From assembly GCA_019843655.1 (NCBI GenBank), contig JACDQD010000010.1, positions 5,873,637-5,937,636 of the forward strand: a stretch of 64,000 nt of DNA. The letters run 5' to 3'. The position numbers and the translations under genes are program-made. Shown in pieces: positions 61,928 through 64,000 of the stretch. The notes under the pieces were generated by a model. The model was not told where the DNA came from, searched no databases, and was given only the letters and a program-made list of their open reading frames with translations. Positions within the stretch are counted from its first letter, which is position 1; each line of letters opens with the position of its first letter. This DNA comes from Lethocerus indicus. Its lineage: Eukaryota; Arthropoda; Insecta; Hemiptera; Belostomatidae.

Positions 61928-64000
61928 GTATATACAGACCGCAGTTAAATGGATAAAACTATTGATGTAAATTAAGTCGCAATCGTGTACCCGAGTAGGC
62001 AATGCGTTTTGGCCGTGGAAAATATCGCAGCGGTATACGCTGGGCTCTGTTAAGGGTTTCCATTCGGTGTGCCGACGCTCAGGGCATAATGTGTCAAACG
62101 CCAAACACGTGTTACACATCCCGCCCTGTCAGTCTGTCAGCGCTCTCCGCCGATGTGTCAGAGCGAGGGGTCTGAATAACTCAAAAGCCCAGCAGCCGCA
62201 GTCAGTGCTAACAGCCTGCTTCGAATGAGGACTGAATGGGGCGGATTCAGTTTTTATAAGTTGGGAAAACAAATTCTATACTGTTCTGATATTATTTCTT
62301 TGAAAAAAACCGAAATCCCAAGGAAAAAGTATAAAAAAAAGGACTGGTCTCTGCTTGCATTTTGGGCTTACTGTGTAGCAAATAAACAGATTTATGGAAA
62401 TGTTTCTCGGCCAATTTAGTCAAATGCTTCTATAATTTTCAATCCGGTATTTAGACCAATAAAATTCTAATATTCCGAACTCCATCATAATTTTTTCGTT
62501 CATCTATATTTTTACTGGAAAATTGATGAAAAATTCTCTTTATCGAGGAAGTAGATTTCCTATCCAATATATTCCTTGTATTATTACTGGTAAATTAATG
62601 ATTGTGTAGGACGCACATTCCAGAAACTCTTAGTTGGTCTTAAGCAGGGTCTATTTCGGACATATAATCAAGGCGGCTAACTTTTTTCAAGCGCCAGCTA
62701 GAGTACTGTGCTATATTTTTTACTTTAATTGCTATATAAAAACCTTTTTACCGCCGGGCTTTGAAATCTTAATGCTAATGGCCAGAAATCGGCGCTAATA
62801 AGCGTCCGCTTGCCGACACCTCTGCCAGCGATGTCGCTCACCGAACAAATTTAGACTCGCAGAGGTCGAACCCCTACATCCCCGGATTCTAAACCACGCG
62901 TTTAATCTTGACAAATAGACCGGAGACGACCCCGTCCTGGGCGTGGCGGCCGGCCGAAATGGGATGGATGGACTCTAACCAGGTGAAAACCTGTCTATCG
63001 ATCCGCCACTAAAGCCCACCCATCAAATTAGATCGGACGTCGGAACCGGCTCCGACTTATCTTGTGTTCGCCGCCCCCACCCCGCCCCCACCGCACTTTG
63101 TTTCTTACCGGCATTAATGGGCCACTCCCAGATTTATTTTACGATTCCCCAGACCGACAGTCTTTCACACTCGAACCGATTTCCTTATCCCCCGGACAGC
63201 CCTTTAACCCAATTTTATTCTTTATTACTTGAACAAGCAATTAAGTTCCCTTAGCTCCCCCTATATTTTTTTCTGCTTCTATTGCTTTTACTTTGTGCTT
63301 ATCTCTGTTTCACTTTTGAATCCGTATCGGAAATTTGAATTTTCAATTCGGATAAATTCGGTCCTAAGTCCTGGTTTACGGTGGCTTGGAATGCCATCGA
63401 GTGAATGCAGTTTACGGTACAATGCCAGTAGCATTGTAATACTGTAAACAAAAGAGATTTAAATTACAGATAAATAACAGAAGAATTAAGGGCCCGTCAA
63501 AACATGATATTTTAATTGTATTATTCGTATTCGTTTATGTTGTATTACCCTCTAGGGATAGGTCTACCTGCCGTCAATGAAAAACGTCACTAAAATCGAA
63601 TAAAAATTAAAACATTGAAAACAGACGTTCATAGCGAGCGCCTGCCACATTCGGTTACAACAGAAAATGACCGCCGACTAATAGGCGAGGATTTTTTTTT
63701 TGAACGCGAGAATTATTTTTGAAATTGGGACAAAATCCGTAGATCGAATTAATATACGGGGGACAGAAAAACTAGTGAAATTGGCGATCGGCCCGTCGGC
63801 CGCGGCCGTGTGGCGAGTGGGGGCGGTATGACGTATATCGGCGGTCTGTTATTTATAAATTTTGTGGACTAAATATATAAACGATTAGTGGCACAAGGTG
63901 GACCTCCAACACGCTTTTTGGTGATTTTCTACACGCCCTCCCCCTGGCATCTTCGCCGGCCGCTCTATAGGTACCCAATTTTATGTTCTGTAACAACCTC
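61928..64000. other. Non-coding to the window edge, nothing recognised
   Basis: GC-rich patches (62880-63110 and 63780-63830) alternate with AT-rich DNA. A C-rich tract at about 63072-63091 could form an i-motif. No exon of the FAM20B-like gene, RNA gene or transposon was recognised. Confidence 0.45.

Overview
The window is nuclear DNA of an animal, most likely an insect. It is intron-poor in recognisable coding sequence and AT-rich, with scattered GC islands full of G and C homopolymers. It holds a long satellite array, CT and AT microsatellites, and decayed copies of a Jockey-type non-LTR retrotransposon, a hAT transposon and a mariner-type end. No bacterial-style genes, operons, CRISPR arrays or viral genes are seen. 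I could not fix the order or species from sequence alone.

Layout. Positions 1-4208 are a tandem satellite of about 104 bp per unit: 40 full copies plus a truncated last copy, with the array running off the left edge. From 4209 to about 14000 the sequence is non-coding, with microsatellites, a damaged hammerhead-type repeat (5034-5136), a Jockey 3' fragment (10690-11107) and two exon-like segments with strong splice signals (8329-8400 and 12095-12148). The only well-supported gene is at 14026-14545 on the + strand. Two phase-0 exons joined across a 106-nt intron encode 138 residues resembling the start of the FAM20B-type (glycosaminoglycan xylosylkinase) domain. No later exon of this gene was found in the remaining 49 kb, so it either has a very long intron or is broken. 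Candidate recursive-splice sites (best at 55362/55363) would fit a long intron.

From 14.5 to 64 kb I see non-coding DNA with mobile-element remains: Jockey 3' ends at 19770-20137 (+), 43010-43402 (-) and 48950-49155 (-); a mariner-type terminal motif at 41231; and a shortened hAT element with a recognisable transposase C-terminus at 61292-61927.

The most interesting signal is an interspersed repeat family at 5034, 35572, 38053-38670 (inverted pair), 39766, 40914 and 59953. On one strand its conserved core reads as a type I hammerhead ribozyme: CTGAAGA, a short stem II, GAAA, GGTC, and a matching CGCTA/TAGCG stem I. Hammerheads of this kind are known from Penelope-like elements and retrozymes. 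The 38053-38670 copy is a foldback with outward-facing ribozymes on both arms. All calls are from reading the sequence; no database search was run.
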